Source: Rhizobium grahamii (lineage in GTDB: Bacteria > Pseudomonadota > Alphaproteobacteria > Rhizobiales > Rhizobiaceae). From it: DNA of 64,000 bases. The stretch is taken from the NCBI RefSeq assembly GCF_009498215.1, contig NZ_CP043498.1, forward strand, positions 992,001-1,056,000. The letters are read 5' to 3'. The position numbers and the translations under genes are program-made. Shown piece after piece: positions 9,413 through 16,535 of the stretch (position 1 is its first letter; the number at the start of each line of letters is the position of its first letter). The notes below the pieces were generated by a model. The model was not told the origin of the DNA, ran no database searches, and was given only the letters and a program-made list of their open reading frames with translations.

Positions 9413-10738
9413 CTAATGTTGATCGCGCTTGCCGCTGAAGGTGTAGCCTGTTTCGACGGTGCCTTTGCCGAATTTGTCCCGAAGCTTGTCCATCGCAGCT
9501 TCGGCTGCGGCCCGGCGGCCGGAGTTGATGTCGACGAGATCAGGCGGATCGGCGCGTGCCGGATCGCAGAGATCCGTGACGCCGATGCCTATCAGCCGGA
9601 ATTTCGTGCCATCCGTCTCCCGCCTAAGAAGTTCGATGCCGGTGCGGAAAATCTTGTCGGCAAGCTGGGTCGGATCCTCGAGTTTTCGGTTGCGTGTGCG
9701 GGACTTAAAATCAGCAGTTTTCATTTTCAGGACGACGGTATTGCCGGCCACGCCGTCCTTCTTCAGTCGCCAGGATACCTTCTCGGACAGGCTTCGCAGG
9801 ATCGGAACCAGCTCGTCGTATCGCGAAATGTCGTCGAAGAACGTGGTCTCCGATGAAACGCTCTTGGCTGCCTCGTTCAGGTGGACGTCGCGGTCGTCGA
9901 TGCCTCGGGAGAGCCTTGCCAGCCGCTGTCCCATGCTGCCATAGCGCCGCATCAGGTCGCCTTCGTCCATCGTCTGCAGCTGTCCGATCGTACGGATTCC
10001 GTCCGCCTCCAAGGTCGCGGCGAAGGCCTTGCCGACCCCCCAGATCGTCGTGACAGGGCGTGGAGCGAGGAATTCGATCGCTTCTTCCCGCCCGATGACG
10101 GAGAAGCCACGGGGCTTCTGCAGGTCGGAAGCGACCTTCGCAAGGAACTTGCAATAGGACAGTCCGACCGAAACGCTGATCCCAAGTTCCCGCTCGACCC
10201 GCCGGGCAAACTTCGCAAGCGTGCGGGCCGGCGGATCCTGGTGGAGCCGCTCGGTGCCATCAAGCTCCAGAAACGCCTCATCGATCGAGAGGGGCTGCAC
10301 GAGCGGTGTTAGTTCCTGCATCAGGGCGCGCACCTCGCGGCCGACCTTGACGTACTTCTCCATGTTGGGCGGAATGACTACGGCTTGCGGACACGCTTCC
10401 AAGGCCTTGAACATGGGCATGGCGGAACGAACGCCGTGGATACGCGCGATGTAGCATGCTGTTGACACCACGCCGCGCTTGCCGCCACCGATGATCACAG
10501 GCTTGTCGGCCAGTTCTGGGTTGTCCCTTTTCTCCACGGTCGCATAGAAGGCGTCGCAGTCGATATGGGCGAGGGTCAGTTGATAAAGTTCCTTGTGTCG
10601 CACCAGGCGCGGACTTCCGCAGGCTGCGCAACGGCGCGTTTCATCCTTCTGCTCGGCAAGGCAGTCGCGACAGAAGCCGGGAGTCTTGGCAGGAGCAGGT
10701 GACATGGGAACGAGAACAAAGGTTGAACGCTGCGACAT
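9413..10738 (-). CDS. dinB: DNA polymerase IV (Y-family) with N-terminal zinc ribbon
   Basis: Translesion DNA polymerase. The catalytic acids are in HIDCDAF (Asp60, Asp62) and [10 protein letters not shown] (Asp153, Glu154), followed by the thumb helix-hairpin-helix and the little finger. The 441-residue protein is about 90 longer than E. coli DinB. Much of the extra length is an N-terminal segment with CRDC and CAAC (Cys23, 26, 37, 40), a four-cysteine zinc ribbon. A second in-frame ATG 11 codons in also keeps the ribbon, so the start is uncertain. No sliding-clamp QL-type motif is obvious at the C-terminus. It lies downstream of, and in line with, the HAD-like gene. Confidence 0.94.
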   Translation of the reverse strand: MSQRSTFVLVPMSPAPAKTPGFCRDCLAEQKDETRRCAACGSPRLVRHKELYQLTLAHIDCDAFYATVEKRDNPELADKPVIIGGGKRGVVSTACYIARIHGVRSAMPMFKALEACPQAVVIPPNMEKYVKVGREVRALMQELTPLVQPLSIDEAFLELDGTERLHQDPPARTLAKFARRVERELGISVSVGLSYCKFLAKVASDLQKPRGFSVIGREEAIEFLAPRPVTTIWGVGKAFAATLEADGIRTIGQLQTMDEGDLMRRYGSMGQRLARLSRGIDDRDVHLNEAAKSVSSETTFFDDISRYDELVPILRSLSEKVSWRLKKDGVAGNTVVLKMKTADFKSRTRNRKLEDPTQLADKIFRTGIELLRRETDGTKFRLIGIGVTDLCDPARADPPDLVDINSGRRAAAEAAMDKLRDKFGKGTVETGYTFSGKRDQH

Positions 10739-10815
10739 TACCCGCTACGCTCGGGGTTCTCAAGAGACCGATCAACCTGTTCACGCATATATGCGGCGAT
10801 CGCACGATTGGGGTT

Positions 10816-11466
10816 TCAGCCGCCCGCGAAGTGTTTCTTCAGCAGAAGGCCGGCCTGATCCCATCCCGAAGCCGAGACGATCGCCCCCACCGGCGGAGGT
10901 GCAAACTGACGGAAATCAGCGTTCGCCATCATGCTTATCAGGAAGCACTCTGGGACATTCTCCGCGACCGAAAGCAGGTTTCTCTGGATGTCATCGATGA
11001 AGGCGACGGGCAGGGCACGGCGCGCATGCAACTTCGCGACGATCGGACCCTTGGCCTCTTCCGAGGCAATCATTGCGAAATCAAGGCCGACTTCATCGAG
11101 CAGAGCGCGCCGGATAGCCTGATGGCGCGGCGGCATCGCCGTCAGGAACACGATATCGGCGTCCTCGGCGAGCGCGTGCAGCGTTTCGATCGCCCGTTCC
11201 GCCGGCTTCTGCCAAAGGTTCTGGCTGGCGAAAAACTCATCCTGGAAACTCGAAAACGAATCGCGGTCCATCTCGCTGCCGTCGAGCAGGGAAACGATGT
11301 TGCCGTGGAGACGGAATGATCTCGGCAGCAGATCGTAGTTATGAGAGCGAAGGAAATCCGTGAACGGCGAAAGGAACTCGAGAACCACCTCGTCGATGTC
11401 GCAAACCACCAGGGGGCGATCGCGAAGCCGCACATGCGAGAAATCCGTAACGACTTGCAACGTCAA
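10816..11466 (-). CDS. HAD-superfamily-like protein
   Basis: A 216-residue protein whose N-terminal VVCDIDE gives the Asp-x-Asp pair (Asp23, Asp25) of HAD motif I. A possible motif II lies in DIVFLTAMP and a late acidic FIDDIQ resembles motif IV. Specificity cannot be told. No ATG is available at the right place: the TTG proposed overlaps the stop of the upstream DUF3572 gene (TTGA), and another TTG two codons later has a better spacing from GGGGAG. Either way the two genes look translationally coupled. dinB follows 77 bases downstream on the same strand. Confidence 0.75.
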   Translation of the reverse strand: MTLQVVTDFSHVRLRDRPLVVCDIDEVVLEFLSPFTDFLRSHNYDLLPRSFRLHGNIVSLLDGSEMDRDSFSSFQDEFFASQNLWQKPAERAIETLHALAEDADIVFLTAMPPRHQAIRRALLDEVGLDFAMIASEEAKGPIVAKLHARRALPVAFIDDIQRNLLSVAENVPECFLISMMANADFRQFAPPPVGAIVSASGWDQAGLLLKKHFAGG

Positions 11467-11771
11467 TACTCCCCGGAGCCCAGGCCGGGTGGCGAAAAAT
11501 GCAACCAAGCGGCGTTGAGAACGTCGGGCGGCGTGCCGGTAGCCTCGCAAAAGGCCATCGCGGTTGGCTCGTGGTTCATCAGGAAATCCATCATTCCGGA
11601 GAGGAAGCCTGGATCGTTGATGGCGTGCCTCACCTGGGAGGGCTCGACGCCTGTCAGGGCTAGAAAACGGCCGAAAAGATCTTGCTCGTTCGCGAGCCAG
11701 GCCAGAACTGCGATGGCAGTTTGCTGCGGATCGACGGCATGTTGCTTGGAAGGTTTGAAGTTGCTCTGCAT
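11463..11771 (-). CDS. DUF3572 family protein
   Basis: A 102-residue soluble, probably helical protein. The core ([20 protein letters not shown], then LTGVEP and the late FCEATGTPP) matches DUF3572, a small alphaproteobacterial family of unknown function. It is divergent from divK across about 130 bases and overlaps the start of the HAD-like gene by four bases. Its retention beside divK-pleD in rhizobia suggests a conserved neighbourhood, but no role can be read from the sequence. Confidence 0.85.
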   Translation of the reverse strand: MQSNFKPSKQHAVDPQQTAIAVLAWLANEQDLFGRFLALTGVEPSQVRHAINDPGFLSGMMDFLMNHEPTAMAFCEATGTPPDVLNAAWLHFSPPGLGSGEY

Positions 11772-11902
11772 TTCTTGCGGTAAGTTACCTATTTTTCAAC
11801 CAAATACCGATAGGGTGCAGCCATCGGTTTCGTGGAGCCGCGCCTTCGCATGTCTTCGCATGCGCTGAACGATCTCCAGAACGGACGTTAGGACGACGTG
11901 CC

Positions 11903-12274
11903 ATGCCTAAACAGGTGATGATTGTAGAGGATAACGAGCTCAACATGAAGCTCTTTCGCGACCTCATCGAGGCGTCCGGCTACACGACGATTCAGACACG
12001 CAATGGCATGGAAGCCCTTGATCTCGCCCGCAAGTATCGTCCGGATCTCATCCTGATGGACATCCAGTTGCCAGAGGTTTCCGGGCTTGAGGTCACCAAG
12101 TGGCTCAAGGAAGATGACGAATTGCACGTCATTCCCGTGATCGCTGTCACCGCCTTCGCGATGAAGGGCGATGAGGAGCGAATCCGGCAGGGCGGCTGCG
12201 AAGCATATGTGTCGAAGCCGATCTCGGTGCCGAAGTTCATCGAGACCATCAAGACCTATCTGGGTGATGCATAA
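11903..12274 (+). CDS. divK: Polar-differentiation response regulator DivK
   Basis: Single-domain response regulator of 123 residues. In alphaproteobacteria DivK is phosphorylated or dephosphorylated by DivJ and PleC and controls the DivL-CckA-CtrA cell-cycle pathway. The receiver is complete: acidic pocket VEDNE, phosphoacceptor Asp53 in [11 protein letters not shown], Thr in [10 protein letters not shown], and Lys in VSKPIS. There is no output domain. pleD begins 16 bases downstream, the classical divK-pleD operon. Confidence 0.97.
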   Translation: MPKQVMIVEDNELNMKLFRDLIEASGYTTIQTRNGMEALDLARKYRPDLILMDIQLPEVSGLEVTKWLKEDDELHVIPVIAVTAFAMKGDEERIRQGGCEAYVSKPISVPKFIETIKTYLGDA

Positions 12275-12289
12275 GGATCGGAAGAGCTG

Positions 12290-13657
12290 ATGACTGCACG
12301 CATCCTGGTCGTTGACGACATTCCGGCGAATGTGAAGCTTCTCGAAGCGCGCCTCATCGCCGAATATTTCGATGTGATGACGGCCGGCGATGGTTATCAG
12401 GCGCTGGCGATCTGCGAGAAGAATCAGGTCGACCTGATCCTGCTCGACATCATGATGCCGGGAATGGATGGGTTCGAGGTTTGCGAACGGCTCAAATCCA
12501 ATCCGAAGACGGCGCACATTCCTGTGGTCATGGTAACGGCACTCGACCAGCCCGCCGATCGCGTGCGTGGGTTGCGAGCCGGCGCCGACGATTTCCTGAC
12601 GAAGCCCGTCAACGATTTGCAGCTGATCGCCCGAGTGAAGAGCCTCCTGCGCCTCAAGACGCTCAGCGACGAACTGCGTGTTCGCGCTCGCACGGCGCAG
12701 ACCATGGGGATCGACGAGTTGCTGCGTGCGGAAACGCGCGGTGAGGAGGGCGGTCAGATCCTTCTGGTCGATGGTCGCGCCAATTCCCAGGAGCGCATCG
12801 TCAAGGCCCTGAAGCCTGTTGCCCATGTGTTTGCCTTGTCGGATGCCCAGGCGGCGATCTTCGAAGCGTCGGAGAACCCGTTCGATCTCGTCATCGTCAA
12901 TTCCAACATCGACGATTACGATCCGCTTCGCCTGTGCTCTCAGTTGCGCTCGCTCGAACGCACGCGGTTTCTGCCGTTGCTGATCATCACGGAGCAGGGC
13001 GACGACGAGATGGTCGTGCGTGCCCTGGAGCTCGGGGTCAACGACTATATTGTTCGCCCGGTCGATCCGAACGAACTGGTTGCGCGTAGCCTGACCCAGA
13101 TGCGCCGCAAGCATTACAACGACCGGCTGCGCGCCAGCGTCCAACAGACGATCGAACTCGCCATCACGGATCCGCTGACGGGCCTGAACAATCGCCGCTA
13201 TCTCGACAACCACATCAGCACGCTCTTCAATCGCTCGATGGCGAGGGGACGGCCGCTGTCGGTGCTGATGGCCGACATCGATCGGTTCAAGCAGATCAAC
13301 GATACCTACGGCCACGACGCAGGCGACGATGTGCTTCGCGAATTCGCCAACCGTATCCGCTCGACCGTTCGCGGCGCCGATCTCGCCTGCCGTTACGGTG
13401 GCGAGGAGTTCGTCGTTGTGATGCCCGATACCTCGCCGGAGGTTGCTTCCGCGGTAGCCGAAAGATTACGTGGCGTCATCGAGTCAGCTCCATTCACTCT
13501 GAAATCGAGCGGGACTGAACTGAGCGTGACCGCTTCGTTCGGGATCTCGACGCGCACCTCCGCCATTCTCACGCCCGGCCATCTGATGAAGCAGGCCGAT
13601 CTGGCTCTCTACGAGGCCAAGAACTCTGGTCGAAATCGCGTCGTAGCGGCGGCCTGA
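12290..13657 (+). CDS. pleD: Diguanylate cyclase response regulator PleD
   Basis: Makes cyclic di-GMP at the differentiating cell pole. Domain order is receiver 1 (phosphoacceptor Asp53 in LLDIMMPGMD), a degenerate receiver 2 (about residues 155-270) and a GGDEF domain with GGEEF at 370-374. The inhibitory I-site RxxD is present as RGAD (361-364), so product feedback inhibition is expected. The 455-residue length equals that of Caulobacter PleD. It is co-transcribed with divK. A long gene-free stretch and a candidate small RNA follow. Confidence 0.97.
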   Translation: MTARILVVDDIPANVKLLEARLIAEYFDVMTAGDGYQALAICEKNQVDLILLDIMMPGMDGFEVCERLKSNPKTAHIPVVMVTALDQPADRVRGLRAGADDFLTKPVNDLQLIARVKSLLRLKTLSDELRVRARTAQTMGIDELLRAETRGEEGGQILLVDGRANSQERIVKALKPVAHVFALSDAQAAIFEASENPFDLVIVNSNIDDYDPLRLCSQLRSLERTRFLPLLIITEQGDDEMVVRALELGVNDYIVRPVDPNELVARSLTQMRRKHYNDRLRASVQQTIELAITDPLTGLNNRRYLDNHISTLFNRSMARGRPLSVLMADIDRFKQINDTYGHDAGDDVLREFANRIRSTVRGADLACRYGGEEFVVVMPDTSPEVASAVAERLRGVIESAPFTLKSSGTELSVTASFGISTRTSAILTPGHLMKQADLALYEAKNSGRNRVVAAA

Positions 13658-14036
13658 TCGCGTCGTCGCTGAAGGCGCTCTGACCGCGATCCACAGAAAT
13701 ATCGAGCTTGGGACGCGCAGGCACAATGCTGGCGTTTAAAATACAACCAAGTACTGGCCCTTGCTACGGTGTCCGTTTTAATCTTGGTGCGTGCCTGGAC
13801 GGGCCGTTATCGAAAATAAATATGAGGATGTTTCAGATTTTGCGCGACGCTTAGGTTGATAAAGATTATTCCGGTCATGCAAAGGATAGTAGTACCTTCA
13901 GGTAATACTATGCATGTTCTTTCCGCATTTCGCCTTAGTCTATCCGGAAAGACGCACGCAAAAGTTATGCAGTCTGTCCCAAAATCGGACTTTTAACCAT
14001 AAAATCAACCTGAGAGATCTAGCCATTAAGAATTTG
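13658..14036. other. Gene-free stretch downstream of pleD
   Basis: This AT-richer stretch has no frame with a ribosome site and no family match. A loose GATCGCG...CGCGATC inverted repeat just after the pleD stop could fold in the pleD mRNA tail. Otherwise nothing is recognised until the promoter-like elements of the candidate small RNA. Confidence 0.5.
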
Positions 14037-14065
14037 TTGATTTTCTTTCATTTTCGCGCAAATTA
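14037..14065 (+). promoter_or_regulatory. Possible sigma-70 promoter of the small RNA
   Basis: TTGATT and AAATTA are separated by 17 bases within an AT-rich stretch, with the structured RNA beginning a few bases later. The match to consensus is moderate. Confidence 0.35.
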
Positions 14066-14072
14066 TCGGCTC

Positions 14073-14258
14073 ATAAGAGAAAAGCTCCTTTGAGAGCCAG
14101 CAGATACCCCATGATGCTCAGGTCCGCCGCATCTCCTGGGTCGTGGGGTCGGTCGGCTGGTATGCAACATCAGCGGTTCCTCGTGCCGCGTTGCCTGCCG
14201 GTCGACCCCCTTTCATGAAAGCGCCGTCCTCCCCGTACTTGGGAAGGGCGGCGTTTTT
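14073..14258 (+). ncRNA. Candidate structured small RNA
   Basis: No protein signal fits this GC-rich segment, but it folds well. Arm 1: CCCCATGA-TG-CTCAGG (14107-14122) pairs with CCTGGGTCGTGGGG (14135-14148), with one G-U pair and a two-base bulge. Arm 2: TCGGTCGGC (14149-14157) pairs with GCCGGTCGA (14197-14205), continued by GCAAC/GTTGC and GCGG/CCGC, with the loop TTCCTCGTG. A small CTTTCATGAAAG hairpin and a terminator complete it. UCCUC in the loop could pair with ribosome sites, as in trans-acting rhizobial small RNAs. It does not match tmRNA, SRP, RNase P or 6S signatures known to me. The 5' end is inferred from the promoter. Confidence 0.55.
14222..14258 (+). terminator. Rho-independent terminator of the small RNA
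   Basis: CGCCGTCCT pairs with AGGGCGGCG (nine pairs including one G-U), followed directly by TTTTT and then GTTTT. It is oriented for plus-strand transcription; there is no matching A run on the other side. Confidence 0.75.
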
Positions 14259-14296
14259 GTTTTCGTTCTGTGCGGGCGCCCGCTGCCTCGGCAAAC

Positions 14297-14331
14297 AAAA
14301 AGGCGCGCAGCCAATGGCGCGCGCCTTTTTT
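14297..14331 (-). terminator. Bidirectional terminator downstream of rpmG
   Basis: GGCGCGC and GCGCGCC arms, flanked by AAAAA on the left and TTTTTT on the right, can end transcription from both sides. It lies about 22 bases past the rpmG stop. Confidence 0.8.
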
Positions 14332-14353
14332 GAAGAGAAATCAGATCAAGTGA

Positions 14354-14521
14354 TTACTTGATCTTGGTTTCCTTGAACTCGACGTGCTTCTTAGCAACCG
14401 GGTCGTACTTCGTCTTCGTCATCTTGTCCGTCATCGTACGGCTGTTCTTCGTCGTGACGTAGAAGAAACCGGTGTCGGCCGTCGACAGCAGCTTGATCTT
14501 GATTGTGGTAGCCTTGGCCAT
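14354..14521 (-). CDS. rpmG: 50S ribosomal protein bL33
   Basis: A 55-residue basic protein of the large ribosomal subunit. It begins [20 protein letters not shown], continues VTTKNSRT, and ends [11 protein letters not shown], the typical bL33 pattern. It contains no cysteine, so it is the zinc-independent form, and no zinc-containing paralogue is seen here. AGGCAGGACG before the ATG is a good ribosome site. It lies 93 bases downstream of the MFS gene and has its own terminator. Confidence 0.96.
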   Translation of the reverse strand: MAKATTIKIKLLSTADTGFFYVTTKNSRTMTDKMTKTKYDPVAKKHVEFKETKIK

Positions 14522-14614
14522 GGTCGTCCTGCCTTTAATAAAATGAAAGCCGTGGCAGGCCGGATGGGCTCCACGGCAAATTCTGGCGCGAAACTACGAA
14601 TCCAGCCCGAAAAG

Positions 14615-15799
14615 TCAACCCCGCTTTCCTATGAAAAGCAGCCTTATGGCGGAAAGCAGGGCATAAAGGCCGAAGAATCCGGCGATCGCCCAGGCAAAGC
14701 CATTGTTGCCGGCAACGTCGATGGCTGCGCCGATGACCTGAGGGCCGGCAACGGTGCCGACCGCGTAGCAGAATACGAAGGCGGCATTGGCTGCTGCGAG
14801 GTCAGAACCCGTCAGGCGCGAGCCCAGATGGCTTAGGCCGACGGTGTAGAGGCCTGCCACGCAACCACCCCAGAAGAGCAGCACGGTGGCCATCAGGACC
14901 CAGCTGTGGACGAGAAACGGCAACATGAGCGAGCCGATCAGGCCCATGAAAGCCATGGCGGCAAGCAACGGTCGCTTGTCCTTCATGCGGTCGGAGAGCA
15001 GGCCGACGGGTATCTGGAAGATGACATTGCCGATTCCCATGACCGTCAGCAGCAGGGCTGCTTGCGATTCGGTAAAGGAGGCGCGCACGGCGTAGATCGG
15101 AAACAGAGCGAGACCGCCTGCCTCGACGGCGCCGAAGATGAAAACGGCAGCTGTCGCGGTCGGGACGAGGAAGACGTAGCGCATGAAATGCAGCTCCGGC
15201 TTCTCTTCCAGAACGGGGCTCTCGTAACGCGCGATGAATATCGGGATCGCTGCCAGAAGCACGGCGGCAGCCCCGATCGCGAAGGGGAGAACGCCATCGC
15301 TGCCAAGCAGCGAAAACAGCAGCGGCCCGGCCGCGAATCCAAGCGAGAGCACCGTGGCATAGATGCCGAGCACGAATCCGCGTTTCGAAGGCGGCGAGGC
15401 GGCGTTGATCCAGAATTCGGAGAGGATGAAGAGTGTGGTCGTTGCGCCATGGAACGCGAAGCGCAGCGGGAACCACATCCAGAAATCGCGCGCATAGTAG
15501 AAGCCGAGCGCGCTGAGCGCGGAAATCAACACAGCCCAGATCATCGTCGGCGCTACGCCGTATTTGTGGGCGAGCTTGGTGGTGATCGGAGCCGCAGCCA
15601 TGGCGGCGACGCCCGCCATCGCCGTGTTGAGGCCGATCAGCGTCGATGGAATGCCGCGCTTTTCAAGAATGATGCTCAGCAGCGGCAGCCCGAGACCAAT
15701 CGCAATCCCGACAGCCGAGATCGACGAAACGGCTGCCACCAATGAAGGCCAATGGATTTCCTCGACATCGCCCGGTGTGCCGTTTCGCGGCTGAGACAT
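14615..15799 (-). CDS. MFS transporter
   Basis: A 394-residue inner-membrane protein with about twelve hydrophobic segments in two halves. The cytoplasmic loop between segments 2 and 3 (TTKLAHKYGV) and the equivalent loop in the second half (LLSDRMKDKRPLL) are typical of the major facilitator superfamily. The layout resembles the YcaD-like group. The substrate cannot be told. The start follows AAGGATGAG; a longer in-frame start is possible but lacks such a site. rpmG follows on the same strand. Confidence 0.88.
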   Translation of the reverse strand: MSQPRNGTPGDVEEIHWPSLVAAVSSISAVGIAIGLGLPLLSIILEKRGIPSTLIGLNTAMAGVAAMAAAPITTKLAHKYGVAPTMIWAVLISALSALGFYYARDFWMWFPLRFAFHGATTTLFILSEFWINAASPPSKRGFVLGIYATVLSLGFAAGPLLFSLLGSDGVLPFAIGAAAVLLAAIPIFIARYESPVLEEKPELHFMRYVFLVPTATAAVFIFGAVEAGGLALFPIYAVRASFTESQAALLLTVMGIGNVIFQIPVGLLSDRMKDKRPLLAAMAFMGLIGSLMLPFLVHSWVLMATVLLFWGGCVAGLYTVGLSHLGSRLTGSDLAAANAAFVFCYAVGTVAGPQVIGAAIDVAGNNGFAWAIAGFFGLYALLSAIRLLFIGKRG

Positions 15800-15975
15800 A
15801 CACTCATCCTTAAATACTGACTGCAGAAAACCGCATGCCGTTGACAGGCACAACTGCGCCAAACTGAAATGACGGCTGAGCTTTACAAGATGAAAGGCGC
15901 TGGCGGCAATAACCTGTTTGGTAAGTACGACATTCCATCAAGCAGGACTTACCTTCGTGCGCCATAAGCCTTCCC

Positions 15976-15991
15976 GTTCTCGCGCGAGAAC
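15976..15991. repeat. 16-base perfect palindrome GTTCTCGCGCGAGAAC
   Basis: A perfect two-fold symmetric site between the DUF983 gene and the MFS gene, roughly 180 bases before the MFS start. It could be an operator or part of a transcript-end hairpin of the upstream gene; no T run follows. Confidence 0.4.
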
Positions 15992-16047
15992 GATTGGTGG
16001 CTGCTACACGCGAAATGTGTCGTGACGGTGAATGTCAGGATGCCGGC

Positions 16048-16503
16048 TTATCTTTGGCGGCCGGGAATCTCGTAGGAGTCATGGTCATCACTGTGTCCGC
16101 CGAAGCCATGCATCTTCAGAGCCCACTGCAGGCCGATGACGCCGCCCTTGATCGGCTGGATGATCAGAAGCGTCGCCAACAGCGTGAGCGGCGTCCAGAT
16201 CGCAAACGTCAGCCAGAGTGGCATCGGCCAGACCAGATCCGTCGCCATGTAGCCGCCGATGATGAGGTGGCCGATGATGACGATCGTCAGGTAAGGCGGC
16301 AGGTCGTCGGCGCGATGGTGATGCATTGCCTCCCCACAGACGGCGCAGTTGTCCACTGGCTTCAGGAAGCTCTTGAACAGTTTGCCGGTGCCGCAGTTGG
16401 GGCAGGTGTTCAGCATGCCGCGCTTGATAGAACGGCCGAGCGGACGTTCCACCTCCTCGCTTGCTCCGTAACGGATTGGCTGGTCGGTCGAGGTGGTCGT
16501 CAT
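16048..16503 (-). CDS. DUF983 family membrane protein
   Basis: A 151-residue protein. An N-terminal four-cysteine ribbon (CPNCGTGKLFKSFLKPVDNC then CGEAMHHHRADDLPPY) precedes two membrane segments (about residues 72-90 and 98-118). This is the DUF983 layout, common in alphaproteobacteria and of unknown function. It lies 32 bases downstream of rnr on the same strand, so topA-rnr-DUF983 probably form one transcript. Confidence 0.9.
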   Translation of the reverse strand: MTTTSTDQPIRYGASEEVERPLGRSIKRGMLNTCPNCGTGKLFKSFLKPVDNCAVCGEAMHHHRADDLPPYLTIVIIGHLIIGGYMATDLVWPMPLWLTFAIWTPLTLLATLLIIQPIKGGVIGLQWALKMHGFGGHSDDHDSYEIPGRQR

Positions 16504-16535
16504 CGCACGTTTCCTTTCGCGGCGTCCCTACACGC

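Noticed and set aside
10739..10800. LexA box upstream of dinB
   Set aside because: GTTCTC and GTTCAC occur but not in the alphaproteobacterial GTTC-N7-GTTC arrangement at a promoter position.
11888..13315. 475-codon minus-strand frame opposite divK-pleD
   Set aside because: Both plus-strand genes are certain; this is their shadow.
13880..14260. tmRNA, SRP RNA, RNase P or 6S RNA after pleD
   Set aside because: None of the conserved cores (for example GGUCAGGUCCGGAAGGAAGC of SRP) is present.
14143..14361. 72-codon plus-strand frame after pleD
   Set aside because: It runs through two terminators and the structured RNA, has no ribosome site and resembles no protein.
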